Shown piece by piece: positions 44,179 to 56,463 of a stretch of DNA of 64,000 bases (position 1 is its first letter; every line of letters begins with the position of its first letter). Location: NCBI GenBank assembly GCA_947650285.1, contig CANTFL010000470.1, forward strand, positions 460,504 to 524,503, in the 5' to 3' direction. The notes under the pieces are model-generated. The model was not told where the DNA came from and ran no database searches. It saw only the letters and a list, made by a program, of their open reading frames with translations. The translations under genes were made by a program, and so were the position numbers. This DNA is from Hyaloperonospora brassicae. Lineage: Eukaryota > Oomycota > Peronosporomycetes > Peronosporales > Peronosporaceae.

Positions 44179-46001
44179 GCACTTTGCTGACTTGCCCTTT
44201 AGATAGGTAACCCACGACGTCATTGCAAACACATGAGCTCAACTATCTTGTACACATGTCTTTCTACTCTTTCATTCTAACTCATCGCCTCAATTGCCTC
44301 CAAGTACAGCTACCGCTCGTGAAACTCGCGCTCGCTATTGACCCCGTCGACCATGTCCTTGAAGAATAGTGGACAGGTAAGGCAGCACCGTTGGCTTCGA
44401 CAGCTATTGCTTTTCTTCAGCGATCTGGTGGCCGCGAGTAGCTGTTGACTCATATTTTCTCCTATATATGGCTTCTTCGAACCTTCTCAACCTGTCGCAG
44501 TCGCGCCTAAGCCAACCCAGGCCTTGTTTTCTCATCGCAGGCACCCGCTCTGGCGCCGCAGCGGCTAGCGGCCATCTGGTGTGCCTCTCGCGCGGCCATA
44601 GGTCGAGCGCGTGGCAGATCAGTTAAACGTACTTCAACTGGCGGCCCTCGTGCCGCGTTGCCACGTGTCTTGGGTCCACTGATCGGACGAGCCTGTTCGA
44701 CCAGCCGCGCGAGCTGTACACAGGAGGGCTGCGATTACGGCACATACCGTCGATTAGAGACCGCGCACTTCAGATAAACACGTTGTTACGGCGCAGACAA
44801 AGGTACGCGCGTGATGCAACTCTGCAGCTGCACAGCCAGCTTAGAAAGCGACACCAAAGGTGATTTGCCCCGTACGTAGATTAGACTCGACCGAACACTG
44901 ACGTTCTCGTCCAGGCCCTAGGCAACACTAGTCATCTTGCAATTACGCACGGCTGAATATGCACGTCTGTCCCTGCCTTGCTTGCCAGGGTCCCCGCCTG
45001 CTCCCTCTGTTTGCTTTAACGTCTTGCGAGGTCGATAGTTAGAGGTGTCGTCGTTCCGAAGTTGCTGCACGTACTATGCGGTAACGGTCAACATTAGGAA
45101 TTATCTGCAAGTGCTGTCGCCTAGCGGTGCATCGAGAATGTTTGTGGAACGCCTGCATCTTCCAACTTATACTCCCGCGCTTCCACGGAAAAAGCAGTCA
45201 AGCAAGAAGACAGAGATGGTCTGAGTACCTCTACAGCAGAGATAGTCCGATTGTGAAGCTAGCTCTCGCTGTGGAGTTGGCGATCGCGCACTTCGAGTCC
45301 GAACACAAGAACTGCGTTCACGCGCATGACATGAAGATGAACCGATTGTTTTCTTGTTCACTTTAGTACGGTACAGGAACCGAACACAAAGACTGGTGAT
45401 TGGGTAGAGGTGGTAATTAGAGTCTTGGCGTGAGTGAAGTGTCCACATTGTGAAGTACTTGGCGCAAAAAGTGCGCTTACCGATTGATGAAGTAATTCTG
45501 GACCCAAATTCATAAAATGTCGTCGATAAGGCAGAAAGGGCTTTGTGCTATAGCGCCAAAGAGCGCAGCGATGTCGCGCTGAAGTGTATCATCTCTGGAA
45601 GCGGATGGACGCAGGTCACTACATAGCAATATTGTTTTTACACGCGCACAGTGCTTTCTTTTTTGTTGCTACTCAGTCGTCCCAAAACTTGTTGCGGCTT
45701 CAATTTCGAATCCTTTGGCCATACGTGCGACTGCTATGTAAGCAGACGCACTCACTACATATTATTCGCAACCCGTGACGTCAGACGCCTGTCCCCCACA
45801 AGCGAAGAACGCTGGAAATGCCACAGCAGCAAAACTTCCAGTCTGCGGCACAGAGTGATGCGACACGTCCACAACCAATGCCACCAAAGACCCTAATCTA
45901 TTCTCTTTCTTTTGCATCTGAGGTTTGTACACCCGAGCGCCGTCGGTCGTGGCAAGATAACGATACATACCGTTTTTGACTTCACATCATGTCCTAATCA
46001 G
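44179..46001. other. Intergenic, nothing firmly recognised
   Basis: Moderately GC-rich with short frames on both strands (45127-45366 plus, 45762-45968 minus); none carries a recognisable motif. Confidence 0.4.
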
Positions 46002-46598
46002 CTACCGAAAGGCAGGCGCATGCTGTGCAGTCGGCGCCTTGATCACAGAATCGTATTCGTGGCGCCCGCAACCTCGTCTACTCGCGAAAGGCTTGATAAA
46101 AATTGCATTCCTTCGCTGCGTTCGACAAGCTTCCTGATAATCATCTAGTCTTGCCACATGATGCAAGTACCCGTGTGAAGTGGCAAGCTCCTTGACGAGA
46201 GCGCCGTTCGTGTAGCGTGTCGCGTCGCGCAACGGTACTAGCGCCGCACAATATGGAACGTCGAGCTTCTGCCCGACTTCTTCAACACCGTAGCTCTGAA
46301 ACAAATAACTATCACATACTACCGGTATGCTGCTCTGAGCATCCGTCGACACCCAAACGCTTAACCTGACGCTCTTCATGCTATTGCTATACTAAACACA
46401 TCCAACTACACACATCCGATACGTAGGCACATGACGCTTCAATTACTATGTGCATCATTACACGACCATAACACACATTAGACACACTTGACATAGCAGC
46501 TTAATCACTTTGAGTACCACACAACCGTTTCAAACTTGTACTAGCGTTACTGTAGCGGCGAAATGTGCTCCACTCCGAATGCACAAGTGTGTCCTCCA

Positions 46599-47403
46599 TT
46601 CCCAAATTTTCACGGTTCAGCTCAAGCCAGGCTTTTTCCCTTCGGGGCAGTCACGTCGGAGGGAATCCTCCCCTCGGGGAGCCGACGGGGTCGAAGATCT
46701 GACGCGGGCGCGCTGCACTCGCAGTCGCGGGTGTGGGCGTAGGGGACCGACGGGTCGCGTAAGCGGCCAAGCAGGGGTGTTTTATGGACTGGAGGCGTAC
46801 CCCGCGCCACGTGATGCCGCTGCGGCGAGCGCACACCTAACGTCCGGGGGCCGCGTAAGCGGCTGCAGGGGGCCACCATCGCAGATGGGTGAGCTCCTCG
46901 GGGAGAGATACGGCGGGTTGGCGTTCTCCACGCCACGCACTCACTTCGGTGATCGCACTCCACGTCGGGGGGCCGCGCAAGCGGCTGAAGGGGGCCACCA
47001 TCGCAGATGGGTGAGCTCCTCGGAGAGAGATACGGCGGGTTGGCGTTCTCCACGCCACGCAGTCACTTCGGTGATCGCACTCCACGTCGGGGGCCGCGCA
47101 AGCGGCTGAAGGGGCCACCATCGCAGATGGGTGAGCTCCTCGGAGAGAGATACGGCGGGTTGGCGTTCTCCACGCCACGCAGTCACTTCGGTGATCGCAC
47201 TCCACGTCGGGGGCCGCGCAAGCGGCTGAAGGGGGCCACCATCGCAGATGGGTGAGCTCCTCGGAGAGTCTCTCTTATAGGGACCAGCCACGATTAGCCT
47301 CCGGGTCTCCCGGCGCTCACTTCTGGCTTAGCAAACTGCAGAGGTTAAGGCGCATAGTTAACACCGTGCAAATAGACCATCTGAACAACAACAACAACAA
47401 CAA
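46599..47403 (+). mobile_element. Retroposon inserted in TIM50 copy B
   Basis: The insert is flanked by a perfect 15-bp direct repeat, CAAGTGTGTCCTCCA (46584-46598 and 47404-47418), and ends in a (CAA)n tail of about seven units. This is the signature of target-primed reverse transcription. It has no coding capacity for a reverse transcriptase, so it is non-autonomous or 5'-truncated. Most of it is the 120-bp tandem array. Confidence 0.75.
46743..47270 (+). repeat. Tandem array, about 120-bp unit, 4.5 copies
   Basis: The marker CCGCGYAAGCGGC starts at 46851, 46973, 47094 and 47214 (periods 122, 121, 120). A degenerate unit precedes them from about 46743. The last three units are almost identical. 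Long open frames on both strands here are only the consequence of the repeat. Confidence 0.9.
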
Positions 47404-48069
47404 CAAGTGTGTCCTCCAAGTCCACAACCAAGACAGGAACTGGTAGCGTGTCTGCTGGCACTTGTGGGATCGGCCAATCAGGCAGCAGCTTCTCCCGTGA
47501 CGGATCCGTAAACGGCTTGACCGTCTCCTCTACTTTCTTGCTAACAAAGACGTAGACATCGCCCAAGAACGTGGCGCGCAACGTCTCTCGAATACGCGTC
47601 TTGAGACGCTCGTCCAGGACAAAGTGCCATAGAATCGATCCCGAAATGCTGCCCGCCAAGAGCGCAAACGAAACACGCGCAGCCAGCGACGACGTCCGAA
47701 CGACTTTGTGCTCGAGACCGTCGGTCGAGTGCTTGGCAGCTGCTTGACGCGCAGCTCGTCGCTCGGCGCGAGGCACAACGTGGAGCGGCGTGTCCCGTCC
47801 AACGCGAGCAGCGACGCGCGATGACTGCGAGACCGACGAAAAGGACAACGACGAAGGCGTAGACACTGACCGCTTCACTGCGGCGGCGGATACCAAGCGA
47901 CAGGGGGCGTCTCGCACTGCTGCAGCGGCCAACACGCGACGCTGAACGAGACTTCGCAACGTCATTACTGGCTGAGGAGCGCGTGATCGATGATGACGAG
48001 TGGTTTACATTTCGCCTGCGGTGCGAGCGATAGTTGGTGTTATTTGAACGAAATTGTACATATGGCACG

Positions 48070-48735
48070 TCCGTATTGTGCGTGAACTCAGGGATGTTAG
48101 TGACCGGCCGCTGTCAATTGACCTGGTCACTTATCTCAAGTGACCGAAAGTGACCCTAATATAAACAAAGCATTTAAATCCAATGCGATCAATGCGACCG
48201 ACATACAAATGTTAAGATAAAACCGTTTTAATTTCTGACCCCAAAAACTCATTTTTATGCTTCTCATCAGAAAGAAATTCATCTATTTTCGTCAAGGTCT
48301 TAATCATTTTCCTGATTCCCCTATTTGTGCTTCTCCGTCTTCTTTCGCAGTTATTGCCACTGTTCTAAAAGCGCTCGCACATCTAACCTATTAATGACTC
48401 GCTCTAGAGGGTGGGTCTGAACACACTACACACTAGAGTCATTTGGTTCTCAAAATGGCACTTGCACCTTATGCGGGATTGTTTACAAGGGTGAAAGGCC
48501 AATGGCATGCTCGTGCACTTCGCCAGAGCCTGCGATACGATTTCTGTTGGAGTTAAAGGAGAGGCTCTGTCACGTCTTCCTACTACAAAAATTTTACCTA
48601 ACAAGTCAGCTGCTTCAGTACAAAAAAGCTTGTTGCGATACATCATATCTTGAACCTTGGAATGCATAAGTTATGAAACAGTGGACACATCATTCACTTA
48701 GCGTCCAACAAAATGAACTCATTACTTATCATTTC
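48070..48735. other. Upstream region of TIM50 copy B and spacer
   Basis: No coding region recognised. The short minus frame 48404-48667 has no motif. Confidence 0.4.
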
Positions 48736-50060
48736 TGTAACGGGGCGCCGACAACTATGCACCGATCTGCAAGTACGGAGCTAACTTTCACAGACAAGCG
48801 AAGGTCAGTGCCCTGCTATGTATAACACTATACAGAGGAAAGTAAGCGACTAAGTTTAAGACTGTAGTCGCGGTAAAAGTAAAACAGTTTAAAATATAAA
48901 TTAAGTCGTATAACTCTTGTTCTTTGTTTGTCCTGACTTAATTATGCTAATATAACTTAACGTATGATGACGTCCACTCACCACCCATTGCGCGCGTCTA
49001 GCAGCGATTGGTGGGTTGATATCATCACGATATCAACCAATGAGTAGACCCTTCGGTCATCTCAACAATATCACTATGCTTTGTGATATTGTTAAACGAA
49101 TACTCAACGTAACATGTTTTATTCCCATTTCTTCTTAATAAAAAAATCATGTAACGGGTTCCCCGTTACATCACCATTCCCCATTACTGAATTTCACCGT
49201 GTAATATCGATCCTTGGTGACATTCCGTTGGTCACCATCGGACAGGGGGCGCTTGTCTGGTCAGATCCATTCCTACCTGACCTTACCTCGCATAGTTAAC
49301 AGGTCTATGCGGGTCGACTAAAAAAGACACAGCCTATTGTTTCGTCAGCCTCTGCAGCAGACGACTCTTCGTCTGATGCTCGTGCTCTGCCTGCAACGCC
49401 TGTTGCTGCAGACGCACGTGGTAACATACCTCGTGTACACGATGACTCCGAGTTAGGGGTCATCTCCTCTGGCAGGTCAGATGTGTCTGACTCGGGAAGG
49501 ACTCCAAAGGCATTGCAACAACCTGCGGTGCCTCTTCCTTTAACTATGGAACTGCCGAACGATGTTTGGCAGTGATGTTGATTACGGTGATGTGTACAAT
49601 TACTCATTACCACGTTCAACTCGTGCGTCTTCGCACGAGCCTTTAAATTTGGCGCGAGACGACGTCACACTGAAGCCCGTGGTATTGACGATGGTACCAC
49701 GTTAAAGCGTGATGAGCCGTAAGCCGTGGATTTTTCCCGAACAGGCCATCTATAGCTCGTCTCACCAGACAAGCCAACACCATCATATTCTATTAATCGA
49801 TGCGACCGAGCTTAATGGCTTGTCCTCCAGCGCGAGTACCTTTTACCTTAAATACGACTTAAGAATCGATGCTTTCCTTTATCATCGATCGTACAAAGAG
49901 AACAAAAGCGTGATAAGACCTCGCTTTTCGCAGCGTGGAATGCGTTCCTTCAAAGGTCAAGAATTTTGCATGTGAAGCGTGGCTCCAAAATATATGATGC
50001 AGTACGCATTTAATTTGAGAAACAAATACTAACCCTTGCAAAATATCGGCTGCATCGACT
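48736..50060 (-). mobile_element. 3' fragment of an element-3-family copy
   Basis: An LTR (48736-49170, 435 bp) is followed by sequence aligning with 13737-14660 of element 3, including the antisense ORF start region. pol, gag and the other LTR are absent; after about 50060 the sequence passes into repeat R3. The LTR starts TGTAACGGGGC and ends with the same terminal palindrome as element 3 (TGTAACGGG..CCCCGTTACA, 49150-49170). It keeps the 13571-13605 inverted repeat unchanged. Confidence 0.8.
49290..50040 (+). pseudogene. Antisense ORF fragment of the element-3 family
   Basis: It aligns with the first 260 or so codons of the 13867-15456 ORF. The ATG is changed to AGG and the frame is broken soon after. 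However, about 80 codons (49340-49560) still read in the homologous frame with SDVSDSG, PRVHDD and the Ala/Asp/Ser-rich start recognisable. Further on, ATELNGLSSSASTFYLKYDL (49800-49860) matches ATELHGLSSSAKNFRAQEEF. Confidence 0.7.
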
Positions 50061-50084
50061 GCCTCGTGAGGCAAGCAGTTGTAG

Positions 50085-51110
50085 TGGAGTTGTAAACGCT
50101 CTTTTGAGGAGTCGATACCAAGTCTTCACTAACGCCCGGACGACCGCCTAATGGAGGGGGTACGCCGATTCCGTGTTCTTGATAGCCTTTAACACCTTGC
50201 GTACCCGTCGGTGGGACAAGTTGCACTCTTCCAGGTGGACTCGTGTCAACGGAAAACTTGACCGTGTTTGCGATGGGGTCGAGGTTTAATCTCGGTGTGG
50301 AAGTCTTCACACCACGATCGGGGTTGACGTGATCTCGTGGAAGGCGTCACGGGATCACTTGTATAATTGTAGGGAGCTCGATATGAGTCACCCTAGTCTG
50401 TAACAGACCGCCTTGTACAAATGTAGACCTTGATTTGCGAGCCTTCTGACCCTTTGAGCCGTCTCGCGATCTTGAGTCCTCAAACACGAAGGGCTTCCTA
50501 CGTCCAGTCGCAGTCGGGGTGTTGTTTGATAGTTCTTGATCCCTGGCCAAACAGTCCAGGGATATCACTTGGTTAAAGTATGTGACATTTCCTTGACGTC
50601 GGGTGGCCAGTGATCCACCCGGAGGAGAAGTCGACACGTGTACTTTGAAGCAAATTGAACTATGTTTAAAGCTAACCAATCAAACCCAACAACCCTATCC
50701 CTATCCCCATGACTTGGAAATCGTTTGCAACATGTAGCTCTCTCTAGGTGGTAGCGAACTTGTACTTGCGTGGCACACACCTGATATACTTATCCGATCG
50801 CAGTCGCCCTACTGGTCGCCGATCGTGTGGCGTAACCCACACTAGCCTGATCGCGATCACATACCTGACTCCTGATCACGACCTCGGTCGCCTCCTGATC
50901 GCGATCGCCTTGCTGATCGCATTTTACATGGTGTGCTCCACACCAACCTGATCGCGATCACTGATCACGATCGCGCGTTATATTGTTTGCTCCACACCAA
51001 CCTGATCGTGGTCACATACCTGATCGCCTTGCTGATCACGATTACACACCTGATCGCCGATTTTGACCTCGATCTCGATCGCCTCCTTGATTGCGATCGC
51101 CTTGCTAATC
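50085..51110. repeat. Dispersed repeat R3, copy 1
   Basis: Direct repeat of 63205-64000. Matching blocks include CGCCCGGACGACCG, GTTCTTGATAGC, GTACCCGTCGGT, TTGCACTCTTCCAGGTGGACTCGT, TTGAGCCGTCTCGCGATCTTG and ACCAATCAAACCCAACAACCCTA. The right part (50790-51110) is a cluster of GATCGCGATC-like palindromes. No coding function was recognised; a long LTR is possible. Confidence 0.65.
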
Positions 51111-51369
51111 TCAGTTTCCTTCTTGATAGACTGATCGCCAACGTAATCTTCCCCCTGACAATAAACCCATCTCCAGGACTCGTACCCTTCGTCCGTCGTA
51201 CTCTAACCCGATATCGCATGTCTCATTCTGTCCAGTCTGATATCCCGTTTTGTCTGACCGTCCAATGGGCGCGAACTCACGAGATGTGGGAGCGGCGCTG
51301 ACAACCGTTACCTGACTCGGATATAACTGGAACGCGATCAGTTCCCCTATCGCGAATTTACGTTGTCGC

Positions 51370-52330
51370 TTTACCACACTGCACATCGATACAAGTTCTA
51401 GTTTTGGTTATAATGGTTCTTAACGCAATATGTATCAGCCCAATGCAAGTCATTCCAACCATTCACAACCTGTACTGGCTATTCCAAGTGCAAGTTGCTT
51501 TGATTTCATCGTTATAATAAAACGTGTCATTAGTCGTATATGCAGCTCGCTAGGAGCAGCACCACACATATATTTTCTAGCTACACCCACGGACACGTAC
51601 ACGCACACTTTCCGTCATTGAGCACCACCACGCGCGTGTTGCGGGCGTTCGTTCACGCGACCCCTCCCACTGCAACGGCTGCATCTCGTGATTTTATCTC
51701 TGCCACCCGCTACTGCATCGTCATCTGCGGTTGCTCTGGCTGCTGTGCCAACAACTCGAACTCCGACTGCGACTCGGAGTCCGAATAAGACTGCGAATTA
51801 AACTCCTCCAGCGTCGGGACGGACTCGGCGAGCATCTACGTCTTCTGCAGCGAAATGGCGACGGTCCACGTTGACGCATATGCTCCGGTGAATGCGAAAA
51901 AGCGATCCCACAAGTATACCAACATTTAAAGTAAAAGCAGAACTTACAACAACCACAGCAGCAGCAGCGATATCAACAATAGTAACTGAAACAACAATAA
52001 CAAAAGCGAAAACAATAATATCAACAATATTGTCACCGACTGACTGTGTTAACGGCCGCTACCGATGATACGAAGGCGCATTTACGCACTTTTACCTCGT
52101 TTCTGCGCTCGCAACCGGTTTTTTGCAAGTGCAGCACGCCCACGGTAGAACCCTATCCGCGGCTGTCCAACAGGGCGGGTATTGTTCACGGCCGTTAAAT
52201 GAGAAAATGAAAATGACTGAGGACGTGTGGTTCTGTGAGTGCCACATAACTTATGTATACTAGAAGGTGGGGCATTTTTTATTTTCTAACTATCTTAAGC
52301 ATTTTTTTATTTTTCAATTAATTAGGGCTC
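51370..52330 (+). repeat. Dispersed repeat R2, copy 2
   Basis: Second copy of the repeat at 39690-40810, same orientation, with similar ends and a shorter (CAA/CAG) tract (51945-52030). The frame at the start is broken by a TAA (NGS*RNMYQPNASHSNHSQP). Confidence 0.6.
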
Positions 52331-55300
52331 TTATATTTTCGTGATTCAATAGGGCATTTTACATTCTCCCTTTTCTAAATGATGCAGCCCTTGTTCAATG
52401 TATTATTTATCGTGAAGTAATTTACAAAGATGTTTTCCTCTCTTATAAGAGGGCTTTGATCGCGCAAATTTTCTTTCTTCGGTATGTTTTGTTGTAGAAT
52501 TGGATGTGCAAGGTCCATTCCATTAGCTTTGCTTTTCTATTGTGCATTGAGTTTGTAAAAGGGTGGCTTGGACGAGTTGTTGTTTTACCATTCAAATATA
52601 TTGACACGCCGTACCAGCTATTAAAGTCAGGTTTGCGCGAAGAGTTGCGCGAATGTATGCGGATTTGCCAAAAAACGGCTTGCTTAATGGTTGGTATAAA
52701 GAGTGGAATAATGTGTCCAATCAGCGTGAGCAAACAGATTAAGCTGTCCTTCACGTTACCCTCGTCTGATTTTGGTTTGTAAGTGATGGTGTGGCTCGTG
52801 ACGCTTGGCACATGCTTTGTGACTCGAGTAAGAACGAATTCGGGCCGACCAGTGCATATATAAAAAATAATAAGTAATGTTTGTTTTCGCTATCGTTGCC
52901 AGTATATGACAGCGACGATGCGCAAACGTTTTTCGAGACTCATAGTTTGACGTGAGACATTATGGTATATTGATAATAGAACGATCAAGTACCTCTAATT
53001 ATGTTGCTACAAAAGTACAAAGAGATAGCGCCACATCTATTTAATTAAGGTGTTGGTTTATGTAACGATTACAACGTCGGTAATTATTCGGTGCATATAA
53101 ATTTGTCAAAAAGGTGCCACGAAAATTGAGCAGCATCGTAGACTATAACTTAATCGTACGAATGAATGTACGTGTAATGCTACTGCTCCGAGCAATTAGT
53201 TCTTACATACCATATGGTGTGTGAAACTACATAATCTTGAAGTGTTCATTGGCACGAAATGATGCATTACACAAGCCTTGAACGCACTTAACGCATCGTT
53301 AAACGCATTTATCAAAATCCGTAAGAAATAAATAGGTGCAGTTGTAGCCTGTGAACCTATAGACGTGTCTTTATAATTGGCATATTAACTGACGGGAATC
53401 GTACGTCAACTCGAAGAAAGGGGCTGTGGTGTACGCAACACCAGAGGTGATGAAAACGTTCTTGCCATATATACGACAGCAATGTTTGACATCTTATAAA
53501 AAGCTACGCTCTCTAGAGAATAATGCGTACAAGAAAGTATTTAGAGAACGTGTCGTCTGTTAAGACAAGTGTATTGACTATATTAGACCACCCTTCCTTC
53601 TAAATAGGCCTGTACTTACTCATACTGATGATGCCATTGCATCAGTAGTAGTATTAGGAGGTAGCACTCTACACTCGGATCGGTACTATGTTATCGTGGC
53701 TGAATATATTGTCCGCCTGAAGCTGACTAAGGTAACTGTTCTTATATGACACCAATATCTTTATTTGGCCGCAATATATTCCATATTTATAGATCTCTCG
53801 GTTACTCGCTCGACCGAATTTTTCTGCGTGCGGAAATTAAGGCGCTGAAGCATTTTGCGCTTGTCCGTTTCTTTGCTTGTTGAGTCTGCAGTCGCTGACA
53901 GGATTTGTTATGCAATTTTAAACGGTAAGGAGGAATGTGTTTCGTATGGATAGGGTTAAGGAAGATTTCACTGCCATAGACAGTCGCATTTTGGGACTTT
54001 AATGTGTAACACAAATAACTCGGTAATCTTCTGTCTGTGCTGCTGTACCATTCAGAAATTTGATCAAGTGGTAATCTGAATAGCGAGGATACTCTTGTCA
54101 GAAAAGTAGCGGTATTATTAAATGCATAGAAATTAGCGATACTGTACTTCACATGCAGAGACATACAACGAGAAATATTATGCAGAGGTTGTATTTATAA
54201 AAAGCAACATACAAAATAATAAACATTTTTTGAATCATGTTAATGGAATTGTTAGATTTATTTACTATTTCTGTAGCTAAAGTAGCCTAAAACTGCGCAT
54301 ACACTACGCCCTTTCAAAAAAGGAGACGTTGTGATCTGAAAGTGTGCAAATGAAGTAGAAAGTATGGCAAATACAGGTGGCGTAGACCTTTTTCACTTCT
54401 CAAAGCTTCAATATTCATCTTAACGGCACTGCTCTTAACCATGCAATTTGCGTAGTGCTGTTCCGGTCCGCATATCATCTATGTTGCAGCATACCATCTC
54501 CGTAGCATTCTAAACGGCCTGTTGCTTAGTATCCAATCATATTATAGCACCGAATTCACTAGGCCTTCTTACCAGGTAGAACTTACATGTCGTTGACTGC
54601 TAACACACCCAACTACGCTAGAAGTGAGTCATGTTGTATGAATGTCAAGATGTTTTATAGTGATTTGTATTCCTTCATCAAGAAGTATTTATATATTTAC
54701 TGCCTAAAATCTAGAGAATACGAATGATTCGATTACTTAATACATATCTCGAACGTTGGTGCACATGGGATGGTGCAATAATGGTCTAGGTACGCAACCG
54801 ATTAGTAAGCACTCGATTCAAATAGTTTGCTTTAGCCACCGATGTTTTCAGACAGATAGTATTTAGTGCCACTTTGGTCACCAACGCTTTTTCTCTACTA
54901 AAGGGTGAAATACCGCGTTTTGATAAAATACGCATAATTTATCTTCGTTCTAGAAATTAGATAAGCATTGGCTCGTATTTTTGATCTGTACAAGACACGT
55001 GCGTTTTTCTGCCGTCTTTAAAAAATTGTAGGGATTTAAAATCTTGCTGCGCCATGCACTCTTCAGAATAATGTGCTATTGCATTTTTTAAATCGTACAT
55101 GGGTTTAATTAGGACTAGATGCTCAGCGAGCTGAGAAAACTCGTAGAGTCGTTTTCTTGTAACATACAAAGTGGCTCGTCGAGCATTAAGCCTTCCTCAG
55201 GCAAAGGAGCTGTTATGGCTCTGCTACAATACCTTACATTTTCCATAAACAGTGCAGTAATTCAGACAAAAATTCATTTATTAGGTTGGATCCACGTACA

Positions 55301-56463
55301 CGCAACATTCTGATATATCTCTCACGTGAAACATTCACCCAATATAATGCTTGTAGTTTGCTTCCGTGAAGCTGTCAACCCTGGCAAAGGTACCTCACAT
55401 TGGGTGAAGCGTCTTTTCCCACATAAACTTTCGTTTTTGTGCTTAAGTATACGCACAAAGCAGCTGTTATGTCATTTTTATACATTAAACCTTGCCTGAG
55501 CAGGGTCGGCCTGCTGGCTACAATTTCCACATTGTACAAGCTATCCGTAATATAAGAAGCTGCCGCGTATGATTAAGCTGTAGAATCATATAGGAGCAAA
55601 ACGACATCGGCGCGCGCAACGCATTGCAAAACAAAAGTGGACAATACGAGGACCTCATTTGTAAGAAATATCAGTACTAGTGCCATGCGTTTCGTCCTTT
55701 CACATAAAAGATGAAAAGACCGAAAAACAAATCGATTTAAAAGATGTTAATTTACGAGCGTTTAGCATTATAACGAGTAACTACAACAAAGACGTAGAAT
55801 TACCTTTTTATACACAATATAGAAGAACTATTGTAGCCACACATATCGCGAGTCCGAAGTCAAGCCAACAGATCTAGCAATAAGATCGGTACAGTCTCAC
55901 CCCTCATGTGTAATATGTGAAGCAAATACACTTAAGATCATTCCTTACGCCTGCTTTGCACACGTCTTTTGCATGTTACGAGTCATGTAATCAACAGAAA
56001 TTACAACTATAGAGGTCTTTAGGTTGCGGTAATTCACTATATCACATCGAAGTCGCACGTGTGCTTCAGCAGCAGCTTCGACTGCCTCAATAGATGGATA
56101 TCGGTCTTGTCGTACTAGCCTCGGCATATCTGATTACTGGTTTGATACTGTATACCTGGTTAGAATGACTGTGATATAAGAAGTTATTTTAGGATGTTAC
56201 TAGGAACAATGTCTCCCCCGCGCTTTTCTGCTACGGCTACACTCCCTCGCAATGAGCCTTACTGTAAACGAATTTTCCTCATCATTGTCACCTGTAAGGA
56301 CGTATGTTTGGTGGTCGATGATATAAAACATGCCATAGTATAGCATTTCACGAGCATACTATATTACGGGATATTTGCCTCCTACAGGGGCGCTAAAACA
56401 GAGTGGAATGAGGACTTAGCCAGGCTGCGTAGATTCTTTCAGAACCAACAAAGATACAAACAA
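52331..56463. other. AT-rich tract, nothing recognised
   Basis: Only short frames; none shows a motif I can name. Confidence 0.5.

Larger units (their letters stand above)
46002..47965 (-). pseudogene. TIM50: TIM50 copy B, split by a retroposon
   Basis: TIM50 is the receptor subunit of the mitochondrial inner-membrane protein import channel. From the ATG at 47965 the minus strand encodes an Arg-rich mitochondrial presequence, a membrane span (VSFALLAGSISGSILWHFVL) and the matrix segment VKPFTDPSREKLLPDWPIP. It continues up to VVDLEDTL at 47404-47430. There an 805-bp retroposon interrupts the gene. Beyond it, left of 46598, the frame resumes exactly with EDTLVHSEW, a hallmark TIM50 motif, and then degenerates. 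A later frame (46002-46379) contains ATRYTNGALVKELA and RRNAIFIKPFAS, matching the end of the FCP1-like domain. The missing middle and the insertion make it non-functional. Confidence 0.8.

Noticed and set aside
46860..47250. Long open frames on both strands and CRISPR-like regular spacing
   Set aside because: They follow from a 120-bp tandem repeat with almost identical units; there are no unique spacers.
52443..52811. 122-codon minus frame
   Set aside because: No recognisable motif and AT-rich surroundings; the opposite strand is open too.
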